Shown in pieces: positions 8,422 to 16,978 of a DNA stretch of 64,000 bases; within the stretch, counting starts at the first letter, position 1, and the number at the start of each line of letters is the position of its first letter. The position numbers and the translations under genes are program-made. This stretch comes from DASXMT01 sp036521415 (GTDB lineage Bacteria; Actinomycetota; Acidimicrobiia; Acidimicrobiales; RAAP-2), in NCBI GenBank assembly GCA_036521415.1, contig DATDHU010000081.1:35767-99766 (forward strand). The letters are read 5' to 3'. The notes below the pieces were generated by a model. The model saw only the letters and a program-made list of their open reading frames with translations, ran no database searches and was not told the DNA's origin.

Positions 8422-8721
8422 TCAGCGGTACCGGGTGGCCACCATCAGGCCGGCGAAGATGGACCCGATTGCTCCCACCAGCCACCAGTTGTTCACGCCG
8501 CCAGGCAGGGCGTCGGCGTAGTTCAGGATCACGAGCAGGACTCCGAGCACGAAGAGCCCGATGATGAGGAACCCCATCCACCTCGGGCTCTTCTTGACGT
8601 TCCGGGAGACGGGGGGCGTGTACCGGTGGCTCTGGCCGGGGTGGTGCGACGTCGTCCGCCCCTCGGCCGATCGACCCTTTTTCTGCGCGCCGCCGGGGCC
8701 CGACTTGGCCTTGGTTGCCAT
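8422..8721 (-). CDS. crgA: Cell division protein CrgA
   Basis: This 99-residue protein has a basic N-terminus and two predicted transmembrane helices (about residues 49-65 and 79-94) and ends in MVATRYR, the CrgA signature end. CrgA is a small membrane protein of the actinobacterial divisome that interacts with FtsZ and penicillin-binding proteins. Its position beside trpG/pabA and the pknB block matches the conserved order in mycobacteria. TATCCT (8728-8733) lies exactly six bases before the ATG, so the mRNA is probably leaderless. Confidence 0.9.
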   Translation of the reverse strand: MATKAKSGPGGAQKKGRSAEGRTTSHHPGQSHRYTPPVSRNVKKSPRWMGFLIIGLFVLGVLLVILNYADALPGGVNNWWLVGAIGSIFAGLMVATRYR

Positions 8722-8782
8722 TGGGGAAGGATAGCCAGGGAACGGCGGGCAGTGCGGGCGGTGGCAGTACGCTCAATGGTCG

Positions 8783-9364
8783 ATGGGGCTCCGCATACTG
8801 GTCATCGACAACTACGACTCGTTCGTCTACAACCTTGTCCAGGAGCTGGGCGAACTGGGCGCTGAGCCGGTGGTCCACCGGAACGACGCCATCGACATGG
8901 ACTTGATCCGGGCCGCCTCCCCCGATGCGATCCTCATCTCGCCCGGACCGGGGAGACCCGAGGACGCCGGGATCAGCCTGGAGGTGATCGAGCGGTTGGG
9001 GGCCGAGTACCCCATCTTGGGCGTCTGCCTCGGGCATCAGTCGATCGGGCAGGCCTACGGCGGTGTGGTGGTGTCCGCTCCCACCCTCATGCACGGGAAG
9101 ACGTCGGCCATCCACCACACCGGAGTGGGTGTCTTCGCCGGGCTTCCCGAGCCCTTCATCGCCACCCGGTACCACACGTTGGTGGTGGACCCGGCCACGG
9201 TGCCCGACGTCCTCGAGGTGACCGCCACCGCAGACGATGGCGTGATCATGGGCTTTCGCCACCGGGAGCTCCCGATTGAGGGTGTCCAGTTCCACCCGGA
9301 GTCGGTCCTGACCCCCTCGGGCCCCAGCCTCCTCGCCAACTTCCTCGCCTCGGCCGGGCGCTGA
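8783..9364 (+). CDS. trpG: Glutamine amidotransferase, anthranilate/aminodeoxychorismate synthase component II
   Basis: This 193-residue class I glutaminase has the nucleophile in LGVCLGHQ and the catalytic His-Glu in VQFHPES. It would supply ammonia to a TrpE- or PabB-type partner for anthranilate or p-aminobenzoate synthesis. The partner is not nearby, so trpG and pabA cannot be separated; the location between crgA and pknB matches mycobacterial trpG (Rv0013). TACGCT at 8768-8773 would give only a few bases of leader. It converges on pknB. Confidence 0.88.
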   Translation: MGLRILVIDNYDSFVYNLVQELGELGAEPVVHRNDAIDMDLIRAASPDAILISPGPGRPEDAGISLEVIERLGAEYPILGVCLGHQSIGQAYGGVVVSAPTLMHGKTSAIHHTGVGVFAGLPEPFIATRYHTLVVDPATVPDVLEVTATADDGVIMGFRHRELPIEGVQFHPESVLTPSGPSLLANFLASAGR

Positions 9365-9375
9365 TCGCGGTCGGT

Positions 9376-9395
9376 CCCGGGCGCTGAGGCCCGGG
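9376..9395. terminator. Hairpin between convergent trpG and pknB
   Basis: A perfect 7-bp stem (CCCGGGC with GCCCGGG) with a 6-base loop lies between the two convergent stops. It could act as a bidirectional terminator. Confidence 0.5.
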
Positions 9396-9406
9396 CACCG
9401 CCTCGC

Positions 9407-11080
9407 TCAGGGCGTCGACGTGGGCGGGGTGGTGGTGGTGGTCGTCGTCGTGGTCGTGGTCGTCGTGGGGGGCGTGGTCGTTGTGGTTGGCGGCGGCGAG
9501 GTCGTGGTCGTCGTGGTCGGCGGCGGAGCGGTGGTGGTGGTCGTCGTCTCGGGCGGTGGCCCCTGCGACACGACGACATTGACCGCAGCGTTGCGGTTGG
9601 CCGTTGCCCCAGCAGGGGGATCGGACCTGATGACCTGGCCGGCACTGAACGAAGAGGAGAACTCGTTGGTGACCGTGCCGAGCTTCAGGTGGCTCTGTTG
9701 CAGGGTGGTCTGGGCCTGGGACTGGGACTGCCCGGCCAACGAGGGGACGACCTCTGTCTGCACAACCGTCACCTTGGCCACGGTCAGCGTGACGGTGTCG
9801 CCCTTCTTGACCAGGGTGTCGCGCTTGGGCGCCTGGTTCAACACCGTCCCGTTGACGGTCGGCGCCTGTGCCGTTTGATCCTTGGTCTGCACGTTCAGCC
9901 CGTCATCCTTCAAGGTGATGCTGGCCTGGCTGGCCTGCTGCCCGACCACATAAGGCATCGAGAAGGACGAACTGCCCCCACCGAGGTAGCCGAGCGACCG
10001 GGCCAGCAACAACCCCACCACGACTAGCAGTATCAACAAGGCGGCCAGGATGATGGCGTACGTCCTCGTACGGTTGCGCCTGGGCTCCTCGTCGCCGTAG
10101 TCGGCCGACTGCGACGGCACCGATTGCGTCGCCCCGACGGCGCCGACAGCCTGGGTGGCAGCCATGCCTCCCATGACCCCGGTTGCGCCGAGGCCGGCGA
10201 CCATCCCGGTGTGATCCTCGTGGGCGGCCAGCACGTCCCGGCCTTCGTTGAACCGCAGCAGGTCGGCCCGTAGCTCCTCGGCGGTGGCATACCGGAAGTC
10301 GGGATTCTTGTCCATGGCCTTGAGGATGATGGCCTCGAAGGTCGGAGGGATCGACGGATTGAGCTCCCGGGGCGACGGTGGATGGTCCCGCACGTGCTTG
10401 GAGGCCACCGCCACCGGCGTGTCGCCCAGGAACGGGGGGCGACCGGTGACCATCTCGAAGAGGACGACGCCCAAGGAGTAGATGTCAGTGCGGGAATCGA
10501 CGCCCATTCCCTCGGCCTGCTCGGGCGAGAAGTACGTGGCCGTGCCCATCACCGCGCCGGTCTGGGTCAGGCTCTCCTCGGTGTTCACCGCCCGGGCGAT
10601 CCCGAAGTCGGTCACCTTGACCTGGCCGTCGTCGGTGATCAGGACGTTGCCCGGCTTCACGTCGCGGTGCACCACGCCGTGCTTGTGGGCATAGCCGAGG
10701 GCGGCGGCCACCGGCGCCGCGATCTCAGCCGTCCGGTCGGGGGCCAACGGGCCGGCGGTCTTGAGGATCGACGAGAGGGGCCGACCGTCGACGAACTCCA
10801 TGACGATGAAGTAGGTGCCGCTGTCCTCACCCCAGTCGAACACGGGGACGATGTTGGGGTGGGACGGGTTGGCCGCAGCTTGTGCCTCCCGCCGGAACCG
10901 CTCGACGAAGGAGCGGTCGATCGAGAGCTCGGGGAAGAGCACCTTCAGCGCCACCGGGCGGTCGAGCAGGCGGTCGTGGGCCCGGTACACCTCGGCCATG
11001 CCGCCTCGGGCGATGAGATGGTTGAGCTCGTAGCGGCCGCTGAATACTCGTGGTGCGGGGTTCGGGGGGATCTCGTCCAT
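9407..11080 (-). CDS. pknB: PknB-like serine/threonine kinase with two PASTA domains
   Basis: The 557-residue membrane kinase has a Hanks-type domain (about 15-275) with the glycine loop in IARGGMAEVY, catalytic HRDVKPGN, metal-binding DFG and SPEQ in place of APE. One transmembrane helix lies near residue 340 and is followed by two extracellular PASTA repeats that in relatives bind muropeptides. The mycobacterial protein has four PASTA units, so this one is short outside. The last 45 residues are a Thr/Pro run. PknB controls cell-wall synthesis and division. TAGGCT about 9 bases before the ATG suggests its own near-leaderless promoter, apart from the upstream pbpA operon. Confidence 0.93.
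   Translation of the reverse strand: MDEIPPNPAPRVFSGRYELNHLIARGGMAEVYRAHDRLLDRPVALKVLFPELSIDRSFVERFRREAQAAANPSHPNIVPVFDWGEDSGTYFIVMEFVDGRPLSSILKTAGPLAPDRTAEIAAPVAAALGYAHKHGVVHRDVKPGNVLITDDGQVKVTDFGIARAVNTEESLTQTGAVMGTATYFSPEQAEGMGVDSRTDIYSLGVVLFEMVTGRPPFLGDTPVAVASKHVRDHPPSPRELNPSIPPTFEAIILKAMDKNPDFRYATAEELRADLLRFNEGRDVLAAHEDHTGMVAGLGATGVMGGMAATQAVGAVGATQSVPSQSADYGDEEPRRNRTRTYAIILAALLILLVVVGLLLARSLGYLGGGSSSFSMPYVVGQQASQASITLKDDGLNVQTKDQTAQAPTVNGTVLNQAPKRDTLVKKGDTVTLTVAKVTVVQTEVVPSLAGQSQSQAQTTLQQSHLKLGTVTNEFSSSFSAGQVIRSDPPAGATANRNAAVNVVVSQGPPPETTTTTTAPPPTTTTTTSPPPTTTTTPPTTTTTTTTTTTTTPPTSTP
9422..9545. repeat. Low-complexity ACC/ACG tract coding the PknB poly-Thr tail
   Basis: On the plus strand this is runs of GGTGGT, GTCGTC and GTGGTC broken by short GGCGG spacers. 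It codes blocks of 5-13 consecutive threonines separated by prolines. Replication slippage could change its length in frame. Confidence 0.8.
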
Positions 11081-11180
11081 GTGGGTCAGAGCCTACGTCC
11101 GTGGTTGTCGGGTACTGGGGTGGTCATGAGGCCTCTCTCAGGAGGCGCGGTCACATCGGGAGCAGTCGGCACCAGGATCG

Positions 11181-12683
11181 TCATCCGCCCGGGCACGCCT
11201 CGGCGGAGTTGAGCGCGGCCTGGAGGATGGCGCAGGCCGGAGGACCGGATGTCTGCGCACCTGTCAGCGACGCCGGCTGGAAGGGTGCGACCACGGCCAC
11301 GACCACCTGGGGGTGGTCGGCCGGGGCGAAGGCGACCATCCAGTCGGTGGTGTACTGGGCCTGGCTGCCCACCTCCGCCGTTCCCGTCTTCGCCGCCACG
11401 TTCTCGTCCGCCGGGAACACGCCCGCAGCGGTCCCGTTCGTCACTACCCCCTGCATGAGCGAGGTGACCTGTTGGGCAGTGGCCGACGTGGTGGCCTTGA
11501 GCCAGGTCTTCGGCGTATAGGAGGTGACCAGGTTGCCCTGGGAGTCGCGGACCTGGGCCATGACGTGGGGCGTCTCGATCACCCCGCCGTTGGCGACGCC
11601 CGCCCCCACCAGACCCATTTGAAGCGCCGAGGCAGTGACGTTCTGCTGACCGAAGGCAGAGTACGCCTGTGACGGGGCGTTATTGGTGAGGGCGGCCACC
11701 GACGGGAACTGGGACGCCACCGCGCCGGGGAGGTCGAGCGGGGGGACCTGGTTGAACCCGAACGCCTGGGCCTCTGCATTCTGGGAAACGGCACCCAGGC
11801 TCATCCCCATCTGCGCAAACGCGGTGTTGCACGATGCGGGCAGTGTGATCTGAATGGTGCCGCCACACATCTCCGCCCCCTTGTTGTAGTTGCACAACGG
11901 CAGGTTCGATTGGGGCAGCCCGATGCAGCCAGTCACGGGATAGTCGACATTGGCCAGGGCGGGTTGATGGTCGTACACGGCGCTCGAGGTCACCACCTTG
12001 TAGGTGGAGCCCGGCGCGCTCGTGTCTTCGTAGGCCTTCGACAGGAGGGGGTTCCCGGGTGCGGCGAGGTAGGTCGTGCGCGCCGCCGTCTCGGCCTTGG
12101 TGTCCTGGGAGACCAGCGGGTTGGGGTCGAAGGCCGGGGTCGAGTACATGGCCAGGATGGCGCCGGTGGTGGGATCGATGGCCACGGCGGAGACGGGGGC
12201 CGATCCGGGTGGCCGGGGGATGGCTTCGAGCGCCGTCTGCATCGCCAGTTGCACCTTGGGCCGCACGGTCAGGGTGACGTTGTCGGTCACCGTGTTGTTG
12301 GTCAGGAGGTCCCGCAACGATGTCCGCGGGCGGTTGTGGGCGGCGAGGTACTGGTTGTAGGAGGCCTCGACACCGAATTTGCCGTAGATCAACGAGTCGT
12401 ACCCGACGATGTTGGAGTAGAGGACGGCGGTGGGGGCGGGATAGACCCGCTGGAACTTGTAGTAGTCGCCGGGGGCGGAGGCGACGGACTGGGCCAGCAC
12501 CGTGCCGTCGGAGGCCAGGATCTCTCCTCGAGGCTGGACCCGTGCGGCCTGGATCACCCTGGGGTTGTTGGGGCTGTTGGCCAGCGAGGTGGCCTTCAGG
12601 ACCTGGATGTTGTTGAGCTGGAGGAACAGCGCCACGAAGCAGAGCACCATGAAGACGCCGAGTCGGCGGATCCGCTTCTCCAT
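11181..12683 (-). CDS. pbpA: Penicillin-binding protein A, class B transpeptidase
   Basis: This 500-residue protein has one N-terminal membrane anchor (about 7-24), a short non-penicillin-binding region and a transpeptidase domain with S-T-Y-K, S-C-N and KTGTAE motifs. It should crosslink peptidoglycan at the septum or pole. The N-terminus (EKRIRRLGVFMVLCF) matches mycobacterial PbpA. Its ATG overlaps the pstP stop by one base (TGATG), so translation is coupled. The usual SEDS partner rodA, normally between pstP and pbpA, is absent. Confidence 0.92.
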   Translation of the reverse strand: MEKRIRRLGVFMVLCFVALFLQLNNIQVLKATSLANSPNNPRVIQAARVQPRGEILASDGTVLAQSVASAPGDYYKFQRVYPAPTAVLYSNIVGYDSLIYGKFGVEASYNQYLAAHNRPRTSLRDLLTNNTVTDNVTLTVRPKVQLAMQTALEAIPRPPGSAPVSAVAIDPTTGAILAMYSTPAFDPNPLVSQDTKAETAARTTYLAAPGNPLLSKAYEDTSAPGSTYKVVTSSAVYDHQPALANVDYPVTGCIGLPQSNLPLCNYNKGAEMCGGTIQITLPASCNTAFAQMGMSLGAVSQNAEAQAFGFNQVPPLDLPGAVASQFPSVAALTNNAPSQAYSAFGQQNVTASALQMGLVGAGVANGGVIETPHVMAQVRDSQGNLVTSYTPKTWLKATTSATAQQVTSLMQGVVTNGTAAGVFPADENVAAKTGTAEVGSQAQYTTDWMVAFAPADHPQVVVAVVAPFQPASLTGAQTSGPPACAILQAALNSAEACPGG

Positions 12684-14050
12684 CAGATGCCCCCCGCCGC
12701 AGGGGCGGTGGTCGGTGCGGTGGTCGGCGCCACCGGCACCGTGGTCGTGGTGGTGGTCGTCGTGGTCGTGGTGGGCGGCGGTGTCGTCGTCTGCGTGCTC
12801 CTCTGGGCCGCCTTCAGGTTGTTCACGTACTTGCGCGCGCTGGCCAGCGACGATTCCTGGACGCCGGCGTTGATCGACGTCAGATAGGGCGCCGGCACGT
12901 CACCGGTGCGCACGCCGGTGTGCTGTACGACCACTGGTTGGTACCACAGGAACCCGCCGATGCGGCCCTGATAGATGACCAGCTCGTTGTTATGGGCCTT
13001 CACGTAGTAGGAGTTGTTGTTGTACCAGCGCACCGCGTAGAAGGCGCCGTAGATCACCGCGGCCAGGATGACCACGACCAACGCGGCCCGGAACGTGAGC
13101 AATCGACGGGCCCCTCGTTGCCGTCGCTCCCGCCGGCGGGCTCGTCGGCGTTCCCGGCCCTTCAGGGTGTCGGACTCGGCGAAGGCACCCGCGGCCGGAG
13201 CGATCGCCGGATCGGCCCCGGTTGCCGTCTTGGTCGCGGCCTCGCCTCCACTGGCCGTGGCGGTGGGATCCTCTCCGAAGGCACCGGGCTCGACCGCGGC
13301 CACCGCCGGCGTCGACCCGTCGTCGGCCTCACCGATGATGACGTCGACGAGGACGGCGGTGATGTTGTCGCTTCCCCCGTGGTCGCGAGCCGCCTGCACC
13401 AGTGCCTCGACCGCTTCTTGGGGGTTGTGGACGGTGGACAGGACCTGGGTGATCTCGTCATCGCTCAGTTCGTTGGTGAGCCCGTCGCTGCACAGGAGGT
13501 ACCGATCGCCCTGTTCCGGTCGGATGCGCCACAGGTCGGCCGTGACCTCGGGGGCGACGCCCAGAGCCCGGGTCAGGATGTGCCGGTGGGGATGGACCAG
13601 CGCCTCGGCCGGGGTGATCTCACCGTTGTGGACCATTTCCTCGGCCAAGCTGTGATCGGTGGTGATCTGGCTCAGCGCACCGTCGTGGAACCGGTACGAG
13701 CGCGAATCGCCCACGTTCACCAGGGCCAGAACGTCCCGACCGTCTTCGTTGACCAGGGCCGCTGCGGTGAGCGTGGTGCCCATCCCGCGCAGGTCGGCTC
13801 GCTCTTGACTGGCCACCCACACCGCGGTGTTCGCCGAGAGGACCGCCTCGGCCAGCCCGGGGCCCGACGGGTGCTCCCCGAAGGCCTGCTGGAGGGCGTC
13901 GATGGCCACCTGGGAGGCCACCTCGCCGCCGGCATGGCCGCCCATACCGTCGGCCACTGCAAAGAGGCTGGCGGTAGCGACGGCAAGATCTTGGTTGGAG
14001 GACCGGACCAGTCCCGTATCGGAGGCGGTACCCGACCGCAGGACGGTCAC
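12683..14050 (-). CDS. pstP: PstP-like PP2C Ser/Thr phosphatase with membrane anchor
   Basis: The PP2C domain fills residues 1-240 and shows RSSNQD, ADGMGGHAGG, CSDGLTNEL and GGSDNITAVLVD, the metal-binding set. A basic stretch and one transmembrane helix follow, then an external 70-residue region and a Thr-rich tail. It should dephosphorylate PknB and its substrates. The GTG at 14050 is chosen because the reading frame further upstream is only the shadow of fhaB, and the fhaB stop ends one base away. The mycobacterial enzyme is slightly longer, at about 500 residues. Confidence 0.9.
   Translation of the reverse strand: MTVLRSGTASDTGLVRSSNQDLAVATASLFAVADGMGGHAGGEVASQVAIDALQQAFGEHPSGPGLAEAVLSANTAVWVASQERADLRGMGTTLTAAALVNEDGRDVLALVNVGDSRSYRFHDGALSQITTDHSLAEEMVHNGEITPAEALVHPHRHILTRALGVAPEVTADLWRIRPEQGDRYLLCSDGLTNELSDDEITQVLSTVHNPQEAVEALVQAARDHGGSDNITAVLVDVIIGEADDGSTPAVAAVEPGAFGEDPTATASGGEAATKTATGADPAIAPAAGAFAESDTLKGRERRRARRRERRQRGARRLLTFRAALVVVILAAVIYGAFYAVRWYNNNSYYVKAHNNELVIYQGRIGGFLWYQPVVVQHTGVRTGDVPAPYLTSINAGVQESSLASARKYVNNLKAAQRSTQTTTPPPTTTTTTTTTTTVPVAPTTAPTTAPAAGGI
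12740..12800. repeat. Low-complexity tract coding the PstP poly-Thr tail
   Basis: The plus strand repeats GTGGTC and GGTGGTC units. On the coding strand it gives twelve consecutive threonines flanked by proline and alanine. It resembles the tract at the end of pknB 3 kb away. Confidence 0.75.
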
Positions 14051-14051
14051 G

Positions 14052-14555
14052 TCATTTGCCGATCTCGAACACGGTGCCCCCCACCTGGAGGAGGTCCCCC
14101 TTGTCCAGTTGGGTGCGCTCGCCAATGCGCCGGGTGTTGACCCAGGTCCCATTGGTGGAGCCGAGGTCCTCGACCCAGAGATGGCCGTTCTGCCGGAACA
14201 GCCGGGCATGGAGGTTGGAGGCATAGGTGTCGTAGTCGACCGAGACGCCACAACCGGCCGCCCGGCCCACGGTCACTTCGTCGTCGAGCTCGTAGGCCCG
14301 TCCCACCCGGTCCTCGGGGCGCACCACGTGGAGGCGGAGGCGCTTGCCCCTCCGCGATCCGCCGCCTGTGTCGGCGACAGCCTGGTTCTCGTTCCGCCGT
14401 TGACGCCTCCGCTGGAGGGGCCGGACCTCGACCCACACCGCCCGGACCACCCACATGAAGAACAGCCACAGCAGGATGATGACCCCATACTCGAGGGCGC
14501 GCAGAACCGGGGTGTTGTTCACCGGGTTCGGGACCGACACCAGAAAGTTGTGCAT
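14052..14555 (-). CDS. fhaB: FhaB/FipA-type membrane FHA protein
   Basis: The 167-residue protein has an N-terminal transmembrane segment (about 21-42), a basic linker and one C-terminal FHA domain with VGRAAGCGV, SNLHARL and STNGTWVN. FHA domains bind phosphothreonine, here probably on PknB or its substrates. The length and order before pstP match mycobacterial FhaB. Confidence 0.9.
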   Translation of the reverse strand: MHNFLVSVPNPVNNTPVLRALEYGVIILLWLFFMWVVRAVWVEVRPLQRRRQRRNENQAVADTGGGSRRGKRLRLHVVRPEDRVGRAYELDDEVTVGRAAGCGVSVDYDTYASNLHARLFRQNGHLWVEDLGSTNGTWVNTRRIGERTQLDKGDLLQVGGTVFEIGK

Positions 14556-14575
14556 ATGGGTTCAGGCGATGCCCG

Positions 14576-15232
14576 TCACGAGGCCTCGAACCGGACGGAC
14601 GTCGTCCCAATCCTGATCTCGTCGCCATCCATGAGCTTGCGCTCCCGGATGGGCGTCCCGTTCACCCGGGTCCCGTTGGTGGAGTTGAGGTCCACCAGCA
14701 CTACGTCATTGCCCAGCCGCCGGATCTCGGCGTGGCGGCGGCTGGCATTCGGGTCCGAGAGGACCACCGAGCTCTCGGGCAGGCGCCCGATGGTCACGGT
14801 CTCGGCCCCGATCACGATGCGTCCGCCCTCGGCCAGGACCAACGACGCCGCCGCCAGGCCGGACGGGCCTTCTTTGAACTCGGAGACCACGGTGAACCGG
14901 CCCCGGCGGAGGCGCCGGTCCTCGTAGACGGTGACCGTGACCGGGCCCACGAACACGTAGTTCTCGTTACGGGCGTGCTCTCGGGCCGCTTCCTCGAGCT
15001 CGCGGATAAGAGCTTCGAGGAAGCTCTCGAACCGCTCGAAGTCGTCCGTGGCCAGGCGCACGCCGAAGGCGTTGGGCGCGATGAGGCCGTGGACCCCCAA
15101 ACGCCGTTGGAGGTCCATCTCTCGGGTAAGGCGGCGGCCGATCTCAACGGGATGGAGCTCCCCGCGAAAGGCTTTGGAGAAGGTGCCGTCTACCAGGCGC
15201 TCCAGGCGCCCCTCAAACTTCTGCAGTCCCAT
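14576..15232 (-). CDS. fhaA: FhaA-like protein, DUF3662 plus FHA domain
   Basis: The 218-residue protein has an N-terminal DUF3662 region (GLQKFEGRLERLVDGTFSKAF onward in general form) and a C-terminal FHA domain with IGRLPESS, SRRHAEI and STNGTRVNG. It is much shorter than mycobacterial FhaA (about 527 residues) because the long linker is missing. The ATG at 15232 fits the family N-terminus; the frame further upstream runs into the tRNA gene. TAGGCT about ten bases before the start is a possible -10. Confidence 0.88.
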   Translation of the reverse strand: MGLQKFEGRLERLVDGTFSKAFRGELHPVEIGRRLTREMDLQRRLGVHGLIAPNAFGVRLATDDFERFESFLEALIRELEEAAREHARNENYVFVGPVTVTVYEDRRLRRGRFTVVSEFKEGPSGLAAASLVLAEGGRIVIGAETVTIGRLPESSVVLSDPNASRRHAEIRRLGNDVVLVDLNSTNGTRVNGTPIRERKLMDGDEIRIGTTSVRFEAS

Positions 15233-15306
15233 GCTGGGCCCCAGCCTACCGGGGGCGCGACCGGTACAGGGGGTAGGTACGGTCAGGTAATCTTCACCGG
15301 TCGCTC

Positions 15307-15390
<84 letters not shown>

Positions 15391-15490
15391 CCTACCTACC
15401 CACCCACCCACCCAGCCCGACCCACCATTGAGTTGTGGGTGGCGTCGTCGATGCAACCCTAAGCAAGACCTGCAGGGTTGTCGTCTTGGA

Positions 15491-15946
15491 CTACTCGGGT
15501 TGACTGGGACGACGTGGTGACGGATGTGCGCCGATCGATCGTTGGCGGATAGAGGTGGCCGCCGATGGGCGGACCGATTGGAGCCGGAGTTGAGCGGCCA
15601 GCAACGCCATCTCAGAACCTTGGGCGGAGAGCCGGATCCACCAGTACGGTCCGTAACGACCGGCACCGCTGAGAGCGACTGCGCCTTCGATGCAGCTGAT
15701 CCTTGACAATAGATCGACGGTGGTCGGGCTGAAACCTCCCAGGACCAGACGTTGGCTAGGGAGGTCCAGGACGGCCGTTTTGAGTGGACCTGTCCGCAGA
15801 TCGATTCTTCCCACCGGAACGTGATCGGCGGCCAATGTTCTCAGCGAATCGAGCAGGTCTTTCTGGTGACCGGCGACCGCGTTGCGTTCGAGTCGTCGCC
15901 ACAGGCGTGGCTGCATGATGAGAGCGCGATTCGGTCGAATTTTCAT
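15491..15946 (-). CDS. Hypothetical protein, 151 residues
   Basis: No family is recognised. The central part is protein-like, with hydrophobic runs such as LKTAVLDLPSQRLVLGGF and GPYWWIRLSA, while the last 35 residues are low-complexity. A strong sigma-70-like promoter lies upstream, and an 18-codon ORF ends in an ATGA overlap with its ATG. ATG at 15916 is an alternative start. It is divergent from the TetR gene, which may control it. Confidence 0.5.
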   Translation of the reverse strand: MKIRPNRALIMQPRLWRRLERNAVAGHQKDLLDSLRTLAADHVPVGRIDLRTGPLKTAVLDLPSQRLVLGGFSPTTVDLLSRISCIEGAVALSGAGRYGPYWWIRLSAQGSEMALLAAQLRLQSVRPSAATSIRQRSIGAHPSPRRPSQPE

Positions 15947-15999
15947 GGTTCAGGTCGTGATCTGGTGCCGGCGAGAGGAGCGTCCCACGGAGTTGCCAT
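15943..15999 (-). CDS. 18-codon leaderless ORF coupled to the hypothetical gene
   Basis: The ORF encodes MATPWDAPLAGTRSRPEP. Its ATG lies exactly six bases after a TATAAA -10, which puts the predicted transcription start on the A of the ATG. Its TGA overlaps the next ATG (ATGA). Translation is inferred from this layout only. Confidence 0.4.
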   Translation of the reverse strand: MATPWDAPLAGTRSRPEP

Positions 16000-16005
16000 G
16001 AATGT

Positions 16006-16034
16006 TTTATAGCGAACGATCGATCGGATGTCAA
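16006..16034 (-). promoter_or_regulatory. Near-consensus promoter with a palindrome in its spacer
   Basis: On the minus strand TTGACA (16034-16029), a 17-bp spacer and TATAAA (16011-16006) form a near-perfect sigma-70-type promoter. The spacer holds the 10-bp palindrome CGATCGATCG (16017-16026), a candidate operator for the divergent TetR protein. Confidence 0.7.
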
Positions 16035-16049
16035 CTCATCGATATCGGC

Positions 16050-16055
16050 TAGAGT
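16050..16055 (+). promoter_or_regulatory. -10 hexamer of the TetR gene
   Basis: TAGAGT is followed by six bases and the ATG at 16062, a leaderless spacing. The -35 is poor and would fall inside the divergent promoter, so binding at the palindrome could affect both genes. Confidence 0.45.
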
Positions 16056-16061
16056 TGGGAC

Positions 16062-16691
16062 ATGGCAGGCCGCCGATCTGACGCTGATGCCCGGGACACC
16101 CGTGCCGCGATTCTGCGTCGTGCCGCCGACGTTGGCTCCGTCGACGGCCTCGAAGGAGTAACGCTCGGGCGCCTCGCCGCTGACCTTGGTATGAGTAAGG
16201 CCGGCGTGATCGGGCAGTTTGGCTCCAAAGAGGCGCTGCAACTCGAGACGGTCAAGGTCGCTTCTGACATCTTCCTCTCTGCGGTGTGGGAGCCGGCCAA
16301 GTCGGCTACCCCTGGCCTGCCGAGATTGCTCGCGGTGTGCGCCTCTTGGACCGCGTATGCCGACGACCCACCGTTCTCTGGCGGTTGCTTCTTGGCCACT
16401 ACCTCGGTCGAGTTCGCCAGCCGGAGTGGCCTCGTACATGACGCTCTGTCCAAAGCCCTCCAATTGTGGCACCGCACGCTGACCAAGGACGTTGTGACCG
16501 CCGTCGAAGCGGGCGACATGCCCAAGAACACTGATCCCGAGCGGGTGGTCTTCGCGCTCGAGGCGCTCGCCGCGGGAGTTAAGCCCGCGAAGCTCCTTCA
16601 GAACAACCTGAACGCGGCCGGGATGGCCCTTCAGGCAATGCAGGCGGTCCTTTGCGGCCCACTTGAAGGCAACCCAGCCCAATCCGGGTAG
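16062..16691 (+). CDS. TetR-family transcriptional regulator
   Basis: The 209-residue protein begins with a TetR HTH (DTRAAILRRAADVGSVDGLEGVTLGRLAADLGMSK in outline, ending in GVIGQFGSK) and has a C-terminal ligand domain containing FSGGCFLATTSVEF, a pattern seen in one large TetR subgroup. It is divergent from the 151-residue hypothetical gene and probably represses it and itself. The 287-base gap downstream holds no clear gene. Confidence 0.85.
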   Translation: MAGRRSDADARDTRAAILRRAADVGSVDGLEGVTLGRLAADLGMSKAGVIGQFGSKEALQLETVKVASDIFLSAVWEPAKSATPGLPRLLAVCASWTAYADDPPFSGGCFLATTSVEFASRSGLVHDALSKALQLWHRTLTKDVVTAVEAGDMPKNTDPERVVFALEALAAGVKPAKLLQNNLNAAGMALQAMQAVLCGPLEGNPAQSG

Positions 16692-16978
16692 CTATTGCGG
16701 GGCGCCCGGGTGAACTTCCTCAATGACCGTGGCGAGGAGAACGGTGATGTTGCTCCGACGGCTCCCTGGTGCCACTGTCAATCGCCGCCGCTCTCATGAT
16801 GCCTATCTGATGGGCCCGATAGGAGAACCCAATCCGTTCGGGTCCCGTCACCAGGTCAGCCGAGTGCTCCAACTGCCCACCCCGGACCCGCCACGAGGAT
16901 CAACTACAACCTGTGTCAGTTTTATGGGTAACGTTCTCAGACGCTGCACTGACCATTGGCGAGCCTTCAGGGGGACCG

